Below are positions 1 to 8,198 of a stretch of 52,024 nt of DNA, piece by piece. This stretch comes from M55B165 sp964423265 (lineage in GTDB: Bacteria > Actinomycetota > Humimicrobiia > Humimicrobiales > Humimicrobiaceae). Below the pieces are notes generated by a model that saw only the letters and a program-made list of their open reading frames with translations, was not told the origin of the DNA and ran no database searches. Within the stretch, counting starts at the first letter, position 1. The number at the start of each line of letters is the position of its first letter. The stretch is from NCBI GenBank assembly GCA_964423265.1, contig CAYREF010000009.1, forward strand, positions 1 to 52,024, given 5' to 3'. A program made the translations under genes and the position numbers.

Positions 1-66
1 TCAGTTGGCTAGAGCATCAGCCTTCCAAGCTGAGGGTCGCGGGTTCGAGTCCCGTTTCCCGCTCCA
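1..66 (+). tRNA. tRNA-Gly (TCC), 5' end cut by the window edge
   Basis: The window begins inside the D-arm of a tRNA. The anticodon loop with TCC between flanking stem halves, the T-arm with GGTTCGAGTCC and the acceptor 3' strand followed by T-CCA (CCA at 64-66) are all visible. The 5' acceptor strand lies outside the window. The CCA end is genome-encoded, as in the other tRNAs of this window. Confidence 0.93.
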
Positions 67-98
67 TATTAATTAGAACCTTTTACTTTTTTTAAAAA

Positions 99-551
99 TT
101 ATTTACAGCAGCTAGTCTCAGACGCACTTGATTCCTGGCTTCCACAACAACTTTGGCTTGCTTCTGTACCAGCTACTTGTGAAGCTGCAAGAAGGCCGGC
201 TTTAATGATTAAATCTGAAGGAATTGTTTCGTAAACTTCTTCTCCTACTCCAATGGTCCTGCATTCGGAAGGTCCGCAAACATCACAGCAGGGGCTCTGG
301 CCAGTTTTTGCATCAATCCAATCCCCCAAAGGCTGACCGTTAATCCAGATCCGATTCGAGTCTAAAGGATTCTTTTTAAACTCCTCGACCGAAAGCTCAT
401 TTTTTTCTAATATTACTTTTATGTCCAATGGATTAAGGCTTTGCCTGAGTTTAGGAATTGCCTTTTCTAATTCTTGTTCAGTTGACCCACATCTTGGGCA
501 TGTTTGCCCATCAGTTATAAGTCGCTGCCATTTGATTTTAATTGTTTTCAT
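99..551 (-). CDS. DUF2703 protein linked to an ArsR repressor
   Basis: A 150-residue cytosolic protein resembling the DUF2703 family. An N-terminal IKWQRL segment is followed by a CPRC pair, then NPLDSNRIWINGQPL, then a Cys cluster (CCDVCG, later CRT). The tail adds two further Cys pairs, SCCGS and SCCK. Cys-rich DUF2703 proteins often lie in arsenic or thiol-metal resistance neighbourhoods, and this one sits 89 bp downstream of an arsR-type gene on the same strand. The ATG at 551 is preferred over a GTG at 560 because the GAGGTGG ribosome-binding site is properly spaced from the ATG. No catalytic function is known to me. Metal or metalloid binding is an inference from cysteine content and context. 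Confidence 0.75.
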   Translation of the reverse strand: MKTIKIKWQRLITDGQTCPRCGSTEQELEKAIPKLRQSLNPLDIKVILEKNELSVEEFKKNPLDSNRIWINGQPLGDWIDAKTGQSPCCDVCGPSECRTIGVGEEVYETIPSDLIIKAGLLAASQVAGTEASQSCCGSQESSASETSCCK

Positions 552-640
552 AATGTCCACCTCTTTTGTTTTTTATCCTGTTTATTCTTAAAACTGTTCA
601 TCCATATTTTCCTAACTTACTATATCTTCTGCTAATTTTT

Positions 641-964
641 TCAATCCTCATTGTTTGAAAATTTACTAATAAAACTATGAACTTTTTCAAATACCTTTAT
701 GTTTATCCTGCAATACACCCATTTCCCTTCTTTTTTTGTAATAATTAGGCCAGCATTAACCAACTCTTTAATATGGTGGGAAATTGTGGGTGGGGTAATA
801 TTTAATAACTCAGTTAAATCTTTAATGCAAGTTTCATTTTGGCATGAAAGTTTTTCATCTTCACACCTACATTCTTTATTATAGATAAATAATAATATTT
901 TTAGTCTCTTTTCATCTGAGAGAGCTTTAAAAATTTTTGTTAAGCTTGCGATACTCTTTTCCAT
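641..964 (-). CDS. ArsR/SmtB-family metalloid-responsive repressor
   Basis: A 107-residue winged-helix regulator. The typical IFKALSDEKRLKIL opening is followed by the recognition helix region TPPTISHHIKELVNAGLI and the wing KKEGKWVYCRI. The sensor region is cysteine-rich: C32 and C34, then C41 and C46 in a longer loop than the classical ELCVCDL motif, plus C85 in the wing. This suggests a thiol site for As(III), Sb(III) or a soft metal. The ATG at 964 (preceded by AAGGCGG) is preferred over an upstream TTG at 994, because that TTG lies inside the operator palindrome. It probably represses its own transcript, which would also cover the DUF2703 gene. Confidence 0.88.
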   Translation of the reverse strand: MEKSIASLTKIFKALSDEKRLKILLFIYNKECRCEDEKLSCQNETCIKDLTELLNITPPTISHHIKELVNAGLIITKKEGKWVYCRINIKVFEKVHSFISKFSNNED

Positions 965-976
965 AACCGCCTTATT

Positions 977-1004
977 AATTAGATAGTTTGACAACTATCT
1001 AATT
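977..1004. promoter_or_regulatory. Palindromic operator in front of arsR
   Basis: A perfect 12-bp inverted repeat: AATTAGATAGTT, spacer TGAC, then AACTATCTAATT. It lies 13 bp upstream of the arsR start and its outer edge touches the predicted -10 element. This is the expected place for an autorepressing ArsR operator. The rest of the roughly 300-bp gap (1033-1233) shows no ORF or RNA that I recognise. Confidence 0.7.
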
Positions 1005-1032
1005 GTTTATCAAATAGAAAGCTTTTTGTCAA
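1004..1032 (-). promoter_or_regulatory. Predicted sigma-70-type promoter of arsR-DUF2703
   Basis: On the minus strand a consensus -35 TTGACA (plus-strand 1027-1032) is followed after 17 bp by TAAACA (1004-1009), a weak -10. Transcription would start inside the palindrome at 977-1004. The perfect -35 and the operator overlap support the call; the -10 is poor. Confidence 0.5.
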
Positions 1033-1233
1033 CAGGAAGCTTATGGATAAGGGGATTAAATTTATTAGGATTTTTTAGGCTCTTTCCAGGCTGCCAATTG
1101 TATAGCTTATTCCTTAAATGGCAAAATAAAGGGGGAAAATATATCAAATTACAGGTCTTGGTTGATATTTTTTAGAAAAGGAACTGGCAGAAAAGGGAAG
1201 AGCAAAAAAGGGGTAATTTTTTATCTGGCAGTC

Positions 1234-1264
1234 TTGGGCACAACCCCTTAATTGGCATGCCCAA
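1234..1264 (-). terminator. Hairpin just after the PLDc_N-like gene
   Basis: Arms TTGGGCA (1234-1240) and TGCCCAA (1258-1264) form a perfect 7-bp inverted repeat that begins at the base next to the stop codon of the minus-strand gene. On the minus strand there is no immediate U-run, so this may be a weak terminator or a 3'-end stabilising hairpin. Confidence 0.35.
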
Positions 1265-1567
1265 TTATTTCTTTGCTTTTCCCGGTTTTTTTCGCATGAT
1301 GAGAAAGTAATAGATAATCGGTACTATGTTGTTGATTAAAACCAATAACAATATCCACAAGATCTTGGCATTGTCTCCACCCACTGGGAAATCTTTTTCA
1401 TCCCTTTGAACGCAATCAATAAGTGTAATAATCCATAAGATAAAAAGCCCTAGGCCTACCAGTGTAGAAATTATTGAAATATAAATTATTATAATAAAGA
1501 AAAGAACAGAGAAGGAAGAGAAAGCGGCAATTAAAAATCCTGTGACTAGATTTCCAAAAGTCTCCAT
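1265..1567 (-). CDS. Small membrane protein, PLDc_N-like (phospholipase D nuclease N-terminal type)
   Basis: A 100-residue protein with three predicted membrane segments: about residues 10-30, 30-50 and 68-90. The pattern LFILWIITLIDCVQRD, then KILWILLLVLINNIVPIIYYF, and a basic C-terminus (KKPGKAKK) matches the small PLDc_N family of unknown function. The ATG at 1567 is preceded by AAGGGA. It is monocistronic and divergent from the surface-protein gene. Confidence 0.7.
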   Translation of the reverse strand: METFGNLVTGFLIAAFSSFSVLFFIIIIYISIISTLVGLGLFILWIITLIDCVQRDEKDFPVGGDNAKILWILLLVLINNIVPIIYYFLIMRKKPGKAKK

Positions 1568-1645
1568 TGTATATCCCTTATAAATTTGGAATTAACAATT
1601 TTTTTAATTTTATAACCTCCGCTGTTAATTTACAAACAAAATTTA

Positions 1646-1673
1646 TTGAGATTGGATATAAAAAGTATATAAT
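1646..1673 (+). promoter_or_regulatory. Predicted promoter of the Ig-like repeat protein gene
   Basis: TTGAGA (1646-1651), a 16-bp spacer and a consensus TATAAT (1668-1673) lie 41 bp upstream of the ATG at 1715. A purine-rich AGAAAGGG ribosome-binding site follows at 1701-1708. Confidence 0.6.
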
Positions 1674-1714
1674 AAATAATACAATTTATTTACTTTTTAT
1701 AGAAAGGGTCTGTC

Positions 1715-4700
1715 ATGTTAAGGTTGACGCTACCTATGTTTTTAGTATTAACTTTATTAACCTGTTTGCTACTATTTCCAGGCATACTTTTGGCCGAGGG
1801 AACTAATGACCCACCAGTGTTACTAATAGCGCCTGAAGTTTCGCCTGATATTCCTAAAACATGTGATAATTTAGATGTCTCTTATGGTTATTTCGATAAT
1901 AATAATGATATCGAAAACGGAACTATTATTAAGTGGTATAAAGTGGGAGATTCAAGTCCAGTTGTAGAAAATATATATGAAAATGGAGACGAAACAGCAA
2001 AAGTACTTCTGTCAAACAATACCACTAAGGGAGAGCAGTGGTATGCAACTGTTCAACCCTGTGACGGTACTGACTATGGGGAGGTTTATACCTCCAATAC
2101 AGTTACTATTGCAAATACAGCGCCCATGTTGGTTGATGGTGTTTCTATTTCCCCATCCAATCCCAAGGCAGGCGATAGTTTAGGCGCAAGTTATACATTT
2201 TATGATTATGATGAAGGAGATATAGAAGATGGCACCCAGATTAGGTGGTATAAAAATGGCAGTCTGCAAGAACAATATAATGACAGCAGCCAGCTTCCTC
2301 CAGATGCTGTCCGGAAAGGGGAGGAGTGGCAGGTTACTGTAAAGCCCAGCGACGGAACAGACTATGGCAGTCTTTATACTTCAGCTGGGGTAACCATTGC
2401 CAACAGTAAACCGGCAGCAGAAAATGTTGCTATAGCCCCGGACAGTCCCAAGGCTTCTGATAACCTGGCACTGTCCTATAGCTATAATGATATTGACAGT
2501 GATGAAGAAAGCGGGACTGAAATAAGGTGGTATGCGGATGAGGAGCTTATGGCAGAACTGGATGGAATGCAGAGTGTAGACAGCAGTTATCTGGAGAAAG
2601 GACAGAGCTGGCAGGTAAAGGTTAAGCCTTGCGATGGAGAAGAGTTTGGGCAAGAAGTAGCATCCGGTACTGTAAGCATCGGCAATTCCATTCCCACACT
2701 TAGTGGTGTGGAGATTACGCCTGGCCAGCCAGTTAGTGTAGACAGCCTGCACCTAAATTACAGTTATAATGATGTTGATGGGGATCCTGAAGGTGGGGTA
2801 GAAATTTGCTGGTACAAAAATAGTGAAAAGGTTGAAGCACTTGATGGGCTGCTAACTATTAGCCCGGATGATACCAGCAAGGGCGAGAGCTGGTATGCAA
2901 CAATTAAGATAAGCGATGGCACTGAATTTAGCCAGTTATATACTGCCACCAGTGTTACTATCCAAAACAGCCTGCCTGAGACAGCCAATGTCCTTATACA
3001 GCCAGGCTCTCCTGATAGCGGGGATACCTTGACTGTAAGCTATGATTATTCTGATGTTGATGGCGACCCCGAGGATGGTACTGAAATAAGATGGTATAAG
3101 GACGGCAGTGTTGTAGAGGGGCTGGACGGCAAAAGGTCTGTAGGATCCGGTTACCTGGAAGAGGGGCAGAGCTGGCAGGTAAAGGTTAAGCCTTGCGATG
3201 GAGAAGAGTTTGGGCAAGAAGTAGCATCCGGTACTGTAAGCATCGGCAATTCCATTCCCACACTTAGTGGTGTGGAGATTACGCCTGGCCAGCCAGTTAG
3301 TGTAGACAGCCTGCACCTAAATTACAGTTATAATGATGTTGATGGGGATCCTGAAGGTGGGGTAGAAATTTGCTGGTACAAAAATAGTGAAAAGGTTGAA
3401 GCACTTGATGGGCTGCTAACTATTAGCCCGGATGATACCAGCAAGGGCGAGAGCTGGTATGCAACAATTAAGATAAGCGATGGCACTGAATTTAGCCAGT
3501 TATATACTGCCACCAGTGTTACTATCCAAAACAGCCTGCCTGAGACAGCCAATGTCCTTATACAGCCAGGCTCTCCTGATAGCGGGGATACCTTGACTGT
3601 AAGCTATGATTATTCTGATGTTGATGGCGACCCCGAGGATGGTACTGAAATAAGATGGTATAAGGACGGCAGTGTTGTAGAGGGGCTGGACGGCAAAAGG
3701 TCTGTAGGATCCGGTTACCTGGAAGAGGGGCAGAGCTGGCAGGTAAAGATAAAACCCAATGATGGAAGCAGCTGGGGAACCGAGATTGTATCTGGAACTG
3801 TGGAAATTGCAAAAAAAGAGGAGAGCCCGCCCAGAAATCCTGCTCCGGTAGAAGTTGTGGAAGAAAGTACTGAAGAAAATGAACCTGGAAATAGTACAGA
3901 AGAGCTGCCTGGAGAAAAAGAAAGCAGTAAAGAAGATCGGAAGGAAGATAAAAAAGAAGAAAAAGACAAAAAGGATTCAAGCCAGAAAGTAGAGCAGGAA
4001 GCAGAACAACCCAGCCCAGAAGATACTGGTGAAGATGGTGAAACCGGAGATCCGGGTGCAGGAAATGAAATAACTGAAGTTTTAAATTTTGATAATGGCA
4101 ATTTCAAGGTGAAGCTTGATAATTCTATAAAGCTGAAAGTATTCAGGCGGCTCTTTAACAGCTACAGTAGTAATATTATAAGCAATGTTTATACAATATG
4201 GGCAGAAGAAGAGGAATTTAGCAATTTAGCAGACAGCCAAGTGGGAGTAAGAGTATACTATAGCGGTGATTTTAATAATCCTGTCCTTGCAGCCTGGAAT
4301 AGGGAATCAGAGAGGTGGGTTGAAATTGAGGGAAAGCTTATAGGCAATTTTTTAACTGTCCCCCTGGGTGAAATTAACGGTAAAAGGATTTGTATCTTTG
4401 ATAAATTATTTAATTATTATAAGAAATATATAGAACATGTGAAAAGCTACAATTTATTTCCGGCCATAGGTGATACAAGCTTAAGCCTATATGTTCCAAG
4501 TTTAACTTTTAAGGAAAATACTGAAATAGAGATTGAAAGAATTGTTATACCCAGCAATCCAATAAACAAAGAAGTTTTTAAAATCGAGGCTGGAGCTGCC
4601 GCCGGCAATCCGGTTGAAGCTTATTTCAACTATTCTGAGCTTAATGAAAACCCAAAACTGGCTTACTGGGACAAAGATAGAAAACAATGGAGAAGAAAGC

Positions 4701-4780
4701 CTACTATAAAAGTTGATGATATGTATATAAAAGGGGAAATAGATAGATGGGGCCTCTGGACTATATTGGATTCAAAATAG
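1715..4780 (+). CDS. Secreted multi-domain Ig-like repeat protein
   Basis: A 1021-residue exported protein. Residues 1-27 form a signal peptide ending LLA, with predicted cleavage before EG. About seven Ig/PKD-like modules of roughly 94 residues follow (about 33-700). Each has the pattern YxYxDxDGDxEDGTEIRWYK, KGxxWxxxVKPxDG and a closing VTIxNS. Residues about 703-800 are an acidic, Lys/Ser-rich disordered linker. Two related C-terminal modules follow, each with an AYW or AAW ... W motif. Modules 3b-7a include an exact 188-residue tandem duplication. I see no sortase motif, S-layer-homology domain or C-terminal membrane anchor, so it may be released or held non-covalently. A role in adhesion or as a surface scaffold is an inference. 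It has its own promoter and no operon partner. Confidence 0.8.
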   Translation: MLRLTLPMFLVLTLLTCLLLFPGILLAEGTNDPPVLLIAPEVSPDIPKTCDNLDVSYGYFDNNNDIENGTIIKWYKVGDSSPVVENIYENGDETAKVLLSNNTTKGEQWYATVQPCDGTDYGEVYTSNTVTIANTAPMLVDGVSISPSNPKAGDSLGASYTFYDYDEGDIEDGTQIRWYKNGSLQEQYNDSSQLPPDAVRKGEEWQVTVKPSDGTDYGSLYTSAGVTIANSKPAAENVAIAPDSPKASDNLALSYSYNDIDSDEESGTEIRWYADEELMAELDGMQSVDSSYLEKGQSWQVKVKPCDGEEFGQEVASGTVSIGNSIPTLSGVEITPGQPVSVDSLHLNYSYNDVDGDPEGGVEICWYKNSEKVEALDGLLTISPDDTSKGESWYATIKISDGTEFSQLYTATSVTIQNSLPETANVLIQPGSPDSGDTLTVSYDYSDVDGDPEDGTEIRWYKDGSVVEGLDGKRSVGSGYLEEGQSWQVKVKPCDGEEFGQEVASGTVSIGNSIPTLSGVEITPGQPVSVDSLHLNYSYNDVDGDPEGGVEICWYKNSEKVEALDGLLTISPDDTSKGESWYATIKISDGTEFSQLYTATSVTIQNSLPETANVLIQPGSPDSGDTLTVSYDYSDVDGDPEDGTEIRWYKDGSVVEGLDGKRSVGSGYLEEGQSWQVKIKPNDGSSWGTEIVSGTVEIAKKEESPPRNPAPVEVVEESTEENEPGNSTEELPGEKESSKEDRKEDKKEEKDKKDSSQKVEQEAEQPSPEDTGEDGETGDPGAGNEITEVLNFDNGNFKVKLDNSIKLKVFRRLFNSYSSNIISNVYTIWAEEEEFSNLADSQVGVRVYYSGDFNNPVLAAWNRESERWVEIEGKLIGNFLTVPLGEINGKRICIFDKLFNYYKKYIEHVKSYNLFPAIGDTSLSLYVPSLTFKENTEIEIERIVIPSNPINKEVFKIEAGAAAGNPVEAYFNYSELNENPKLAYWDKDRKQWRRKPTIKVDDMYIKGEIDRWGLWTILDSK
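2603..3166 (+). repeat. 564-bp direct tandem repeat, copy A
   Basis: The first of two head-to-tail copies inside the repeat-protein gene. It encodes residues 297-484, exactly two 94-residue Ig-like modules, so the duplication keeps frame and domain phase. I could find no nucleotide difference from copy B by eye. Confidence 0.93.
3167..3730 (+). repeat. 564-bp direct tandem repeat, copy B
   Basis: The second copy, residues 485-672, directly abuts copy A. Sequence after 3731 resembles the start of the repeat for about 15 bases (the shared SWQVK segment) and then diverges. This marks the likely recombination junction between homologous module ends. Confidence 0.93.
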
Positions 4781-4940
4781 TCATTCTGTTAGCCATGCCT
4801 TGCTTCTTGGATTAAGTTATCTTTCATTATGGGCCTGTTTTTTAGCGGCAGTAAAAGCTTTTTTTAATTAGTTTTATTTTTGCCAAAAAATTATCTAATA
4901 TATTTAGGTGAATATTAAACAAACTGATGAGAGGAGTAAA

Positions 4941-6104
4941 ATGGAAAACTTTGAACTATGCATACCAACCAGAATAGTTTTTGGCAAAGACAGGGTGCAT
5001 GAAATTGGAAAATATGCCAAAGATTATGGCAAGAAATTGCTTTTAGTCTACGGTAAAGGAAGTATTAAAAAGCATGGAATCTATGATGAGGTAATAAATT
5101 CATTAAAGGAACAAAACCTTGAAATTGTTGAGCATCCTGGGGTTAAGTCTAACCCTGTCCTATCCCATGTTAATGAAGGGATTGCAACCGCAAAAAGGGA
5201 AAATGTTGATTTCATGCTGGCAGTTGGAGGAGGAAGCGTTATAGATTCTGCAAAAGCAATAGCGGCAGGAGCCCTTTATGATGGAGATGTTTGGGATTTC
5301 TATAAGGGAACTGAAGACATAAAAGAAGCACTTCCAGTTTTAACTGTGCTTACTATACCGGCTACTGCTTCTGAAATGAATGGAGGGACAGTGCTGACAA
5401 ATGAAGAAACTAATGACAAGTTTGGATTCATTGATGACCATCTTTTTCCCAAGGTGTCAATTCTTGATCCAGCTGTTACTTATACCATTAACAAGGAATA
5501 TACCGGCTACTCTGCTATAGATGCCTGTATCCATCTACTTGAAGGCTATTTTACCCATGATGATGTATGGCTTCCAATCCAGGACAGATATGCGGAAGGA
5601 TTGGTTAAAACTATAATGGAAAGCGCAAATATTTTAATGGAAAAGCCTAAAGACTATGATGGAAGGGCTACCTTAATGTGGGCAGCTTCTCTGGCCTGGA
5701 ATGGCCTTGGTACTGCTGGAGTTGAAGGGGCTGGCGTACATTGCCATATGTTTGCTCATATCCTAGGCGCTTATTATGACATAGCTCATGGGGCTGCCTT
5801 ATCCATAATTGTACCTGCCTGGATGAAATACATGCTGGACAAAAAGGCTAAAAGGTTTGCAAGGTTTTCCAAAAATGTACTGGAAATCGAAGGGAAAGAT
5901 GATAAAGATACTGCCAGTAAAGGCATAGAAGCATTTAAAGGCTGGTTTAAAGAAGTAGGTGGCCCGGTATCTTTTAAGGATGCAAACCTTCCAACCGATG
6001 AACTGGACAAGCTTGCAGATAGTGTGCTGGACCTTGCGGAAGTATGGGAAATAGAAGATTATTCTAGAGAGGATATAATAGAAGTCTTTAAGAGATGCTT
6101 ATAA
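4941..6104 (+). CDS. Iron-containing alcohol dehydrogenase (BdhA/YqhD-like)
   Basis: A 387-residue group III alcohol dehydrogenase, probably NAD(P)H-dependent reduction of aldehydes to alcohols in the cytosol. Visible signatures are the IVFGKDRV N-terminus, the nucleotide-binding GGGSVIDSAKA, SAIDACIHLLEG (metal-ligand Asp and His) and HMFAHILGAYYDIAHG (further His ligands). Length is normal for butanol dehydrogenase-like enzymes. The ATG at 4941 follows GAGGAG by 4 bp; an upstream in-frame GTG at 4908 has no good Shine-Dalgarno. It stands alone between the surface-protein gene and the tRNA array, and its natural substrate cannot be read from sequence. A second, more distant paralogue lies at 45768-46931. 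Confidence 0.9.
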   Translation: MENFELCIPTRIVFGKDRVHEIGKYAKDYGKKLLLVYGKGSIKKHGIYDEVINSLKEQNLEIVEHPGVKSNPVLSHVNEGIATAKRENVDFMLAVGGGSVIDSAKAIAAGALYDGDVWDFYKGTEDIKEALPVLTVLTIPATASEMNGGTVLTNEETNDKFGFIDDHLFPKVSILDPAVTYTINKEYTGYSAIDACIHLLEGYFTHDDVWLPIQDRYAEGLVKTIMESANILMEKPKDYDGRATLMWAASLAWNGLGTAGVEGAGVHCHMFAHILGAYYDIAHGAALSIIVPAWMKYMLDKKAKRFARFSKNVLEIEGKDDKDTASKGIEAFKGWFKEVGGPVSFKDANLPTDELDKLADSVLDLAEVWEIEDYSREDIIEVFKRCL

Positions 6105-6118
6105 CTTAGCTGGGAGTA

Positions 6119-6147
6119 TTGACTTGAAAAGTGCTTTTAGTTAGAGT
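6119..6147 (+). promoter_or_regulatory. Predicted promoter of the tRNA array
   Basis: TTGACT (6119-6124), a 17-bp spacer and TAGAGT (6142-6147) place transcription start near 6154, ten bases ahead of the first tRNA. The -10 matches consensus at 4 of 6 positions. Confidence 0.5.
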
Positions 6148-6163
6148 ATTATTTTATCCCGAT

Positions 6164-6240
<77 letters not shown>

Positions 6241-6288
6241 TTTTAATTAATTTAAAAATTAGTTAAAATAAGGTTACGGATGGTTTGT

Positions 6289-6365
6289 GGTGAGAATAGC
6301 TCAGCTGGTAGAGCACAGGATTGTGGTTCCTGGGGCCGCGGGTTCGAATCCCGTTTCTCACCCCA
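6289..6365 (+). tRNA. tRNA-His (GTG)
   Basis: The acceptor GTGAGAA pairs with TTCTCAC. The histidine-specific extra G at position -1 (6289) faces the C discriminator (6362), and CCA is encoded at 6363-6365. The anticodon is GTG. Confidence 0.97.
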
Positions 6366-6378
6366 TTTTTTGTCATGG

Positions 6379-6455
6379 GCGCCTGTAGCTCAGCTGGATA
6401 GAGCGTCGGACTTCGAATCCGTAGGTCGGGGGTTCGAATCCCTCCAGGCGTGCCA
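6379..6455 (+). tRNA. tRNA-Arg (TCG)
   Basis: A 77-base tRNA with loop CTTCGAA (anticodon TCG) and encoded CCA. By eye it differs from the tRNA-Arg(TCT) at 6164 in only six positions, including the anticodon. One change (T5 to C) is compensated in the acceptor stem. The outermost acceptor pair is G-U and the 27-43 pair is T-T. Confidence 0.96.
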
Positions 6456-6503
6456 ATTATTGTATTTTAACCTGTTATTTCTTATAATATCTACCTGGCA
6501 TGG

Positions 6504-6579
6504 GGGCCGTTAGCTCAGCTGGTAGAGCACCGGACTCTTAATCCGGGTGTCACAGGTTCGATCCCTGTACGGCTCACCA
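6504..6579 (+). tRNA. tRNA-Lys (CTT)
   Basis: A 76-base tRNA. The acceptor GGGCCGT pairs with ACGGCTC with one G-U pair. The anticodon loop is CTCTTAA (CTT), and A73 is followed by encoded CCA. Confidence 0.96.
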
Positions 6580-6586
6580 TTTTTAT

Positions 6587-6673
6587 GCGAGAGTGGCGGA
6601 ATTGGCAGACGCGCTAGACTTAGGATCTAGTGGGGTAACACCTGTAGGGGTTCAAGTCCCCTCTCTCGCACCA
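6587..6673 (+). tRNA. tRNA-Leu (TAG)
   Basis: An 87-base class II tRNA with a long variable arm (around TGGGGTAACACCTGT). The acceptor GCGAGAG pairs with CTCTCGC, A73 is followed by CCA, and the anticodon is TAG. Confidence 0.97.
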
Positions 6674-6690
6674 TTTTTAAATCTCGGAGT

Positions 6691-6718
6691 TTGTATTTTA
6701 TTTTTTTTTTATTATAAT
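6691..6718 (+). promoter_or_regulatory. Predicted promoter of the tig-clpP-clpX-valS run
   Basis: TTGTAT (6691-6696), a 16-bp spacer and consensus TATAAT (6713-6718) lie 45 bp upstream of the tig start, just after the last tRNA. It is the only clear promoter I found before the long co-directional gene run. Confidence 0.5.
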
Positions 6719-6763
6719 ATGTCTTTTAATGTTAAATAAATGAAAATTAGGAGGCGCTTTTAG

Positions 6764-8176
6764 TTGGATTACAAGATTTTAGACAGGAAAGAGGAAAAGA
6801 GCAAAGTCACTGTTAAGATAGAAATTAATAATGCCAGGTTTAGGAAAGCTATAGATAAGGCCTACAAAAATATATCGCAGAAGGCTAACATACCTGGGTT
6901 TAGGCCGGGGAAAATTCCTTACCAGGTTATTGATACTAATTACGGAAAGCAGTATGTTTTAAATGAAGCTGCCAGTATTGCTCTATCTGGGCTTTATCCA
7001 CAGATTATACAGAATGCAAAAATAACTCCCATAGACTATCCTAAGGTACAGTTTACCCAGATAGTAGAAAACAAGCCCTTAGTTGTTGAGCTGGTGATCC
7101 CGGAAGAACCGGAGATTGAAGTTTCCAAATACAAGGGCAGGGAAGTTACTGCTGTTTCAACAGAAGTGGAAGACAAGGAAGTGGACAGCTATATTGACAA
7201 CATTAGGGATAAGTACTCATCTCTGGAGCCTGTTGAAGATGAGAAAAAGACTGCAGACAAGGGTGACTATGTAACCATTGATTTTACTGGAATCGTGGAT
7301 GGTAAAGAACTTGAGGACGGGAAGGCCGAGGATTTTGTTTTAGAGATTGGATCTAAAACCCTTACCCCCAAATTCGAGGAAGAATTGATTGGGATGAAAA
7401 AGGGAGAAGAAAAGAAAGCAAAATTCAAGCTGCCACCGAACATTAAGAGAAAAGACTTAAGTGGCAAGGAGGCTGAATTTGAGGTAAAGTTGAAAGAGAT
7501 TAAGAAAAAAGTAGTTCCTGAAGTTGATGAGAATTTCTTAAAAGATGTTGGGGAATATGAGGATGAAAAAGAGTTCAGGGAAGACATTAAGGAAAAACTG
7601 GTTGAGCAGAAGAAGCAGTTGAGGAGAAATAAGATTGTAGAGCAGATAATAGATGACCTGTTAGGGGAAGCGAATATAACTGCGCCCCAGGCCATGGTAG
7701 ACAATAGGGTAAAACAGCTAAACGATGAATTTGAAAGAAACCTTAATGCACAAAAAGTAAATAAAGAAAGTTACCTGAAGGCATTAAATATTTCAGAAGA
7801 AGACTTAAATAAACAATTAAGGGAAAGGGCTGAAAGGGAGGTCCAGGAGTACCTATTACTAAAATCTTTGGAGAAAAAAGAAAAAGATAACATTGAACCT
7901 GCAGAAGAAGATATTGAAAAGGAAAAAGAAGAGCTGATTAAGCAGTATAACAAGGATGAAGAAAAAAAGAAGATACAGGATTTCCTAAAGACTCCCCAGG
8001 GAAAAGAAAACCTGGTCTCTTCTGTTAGGAGAAGGAATTTAATTGATTTGCTGGTTAAAAATGCTAAAGTAGTTGAAGAGAAAAAGGAAGGCAAAAAAAG
8101 CGGCAAAAAGCTTCACGTGCCAGAGGGTTCAGAAACTGACAAAGGTTCAGAGAAAAAGCTCTGGACCCCCAAATAG
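6764..8176 (+). CDS. tig: Trigger factor, ribosome-associated chaperone and prolyl isomerase
   Basis: A 470-residue trigger factor that binds the ribosome near L23 and shields nascent chains. The N-terminal ribosome-binding domain carries the signature PGFRPGKIP (about residues 45-53). An FKBP-type domain follows (KGDYVTIDFTGIVDGKELEDG, about 165-250), then a helical C-terminal substrate domain (about 255-435). A strongly basic tail (KKEGKKSGKKLH) extends beyond the usual end. Translation starts at TTG 6764, preceded by AGGAGG at 6749-6754. No other initiator fits the family N-terminus. It leads the tig-clpP-clpX cluster. Confidence 0.96.
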   Translation: MDYKILDRKEEKSKVTVKIEINNARFRKAIDKAYKNISQKANIPGFRPGKIPYQVIDTNYGKQYVLNEAASIALSGLYPQIIQNAKITPIDYPKVQFTQIVENKPLVVELVIPEEPEIEVSKYKGREVTAVSTEVEDKEVDSYIDNIRDKYSSLEPVEDEKKTADKGDYVTIDFTGIVDGKELEDGKAEDFVLEIGSKTLTPKFEEELIGMKKGEEKKAKFKLPPNIKRKDLSGKEAEFEVKLKEIKKKVVPEVDENFLKDVGEYEDEKEFREDIKEKLVEQKKQLRRNKIVEQIIDDLLGEANITAPQAMVDNRVKQLNDEFERNLNAQKVNKESYLKALNISEEDLNKQLRERAEREVQEYLLLKSLEKKEKDNIEPAEEDIEKEKEELIKQYNKDEEKKKIQDFLKTPQGKENLVSSVRRRNLIDLLVKNAKVVEEKKEGKKSGKKLHVPEGSETDKGSEKKLWTPK

Positions 8177-8198
8177 AAAATAAGGATGAGTGATAATT

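Noticed and set aside
2603..3730. Direct repeats considered as a CRISPR or mobile-element signature
   Set aside because: The repeats are adjacent, 564 bp long, in frame and encode Ig-like modules; there are no spacers or terminal inverted repeats.
2381..4107. Several open frames of 74-140 codons on the minus strand inside the repeat-protein gene
   Set aside because: They are mirror frames of the plus-strand gene and repeat with the same 564-bp offset. They lack ribosome-binding sites and any family resemblance.
6280..6513. A 77-codon open frame over the tRNA cluster
   Set aside because: It runs across two tRNA genes and is explained by them.
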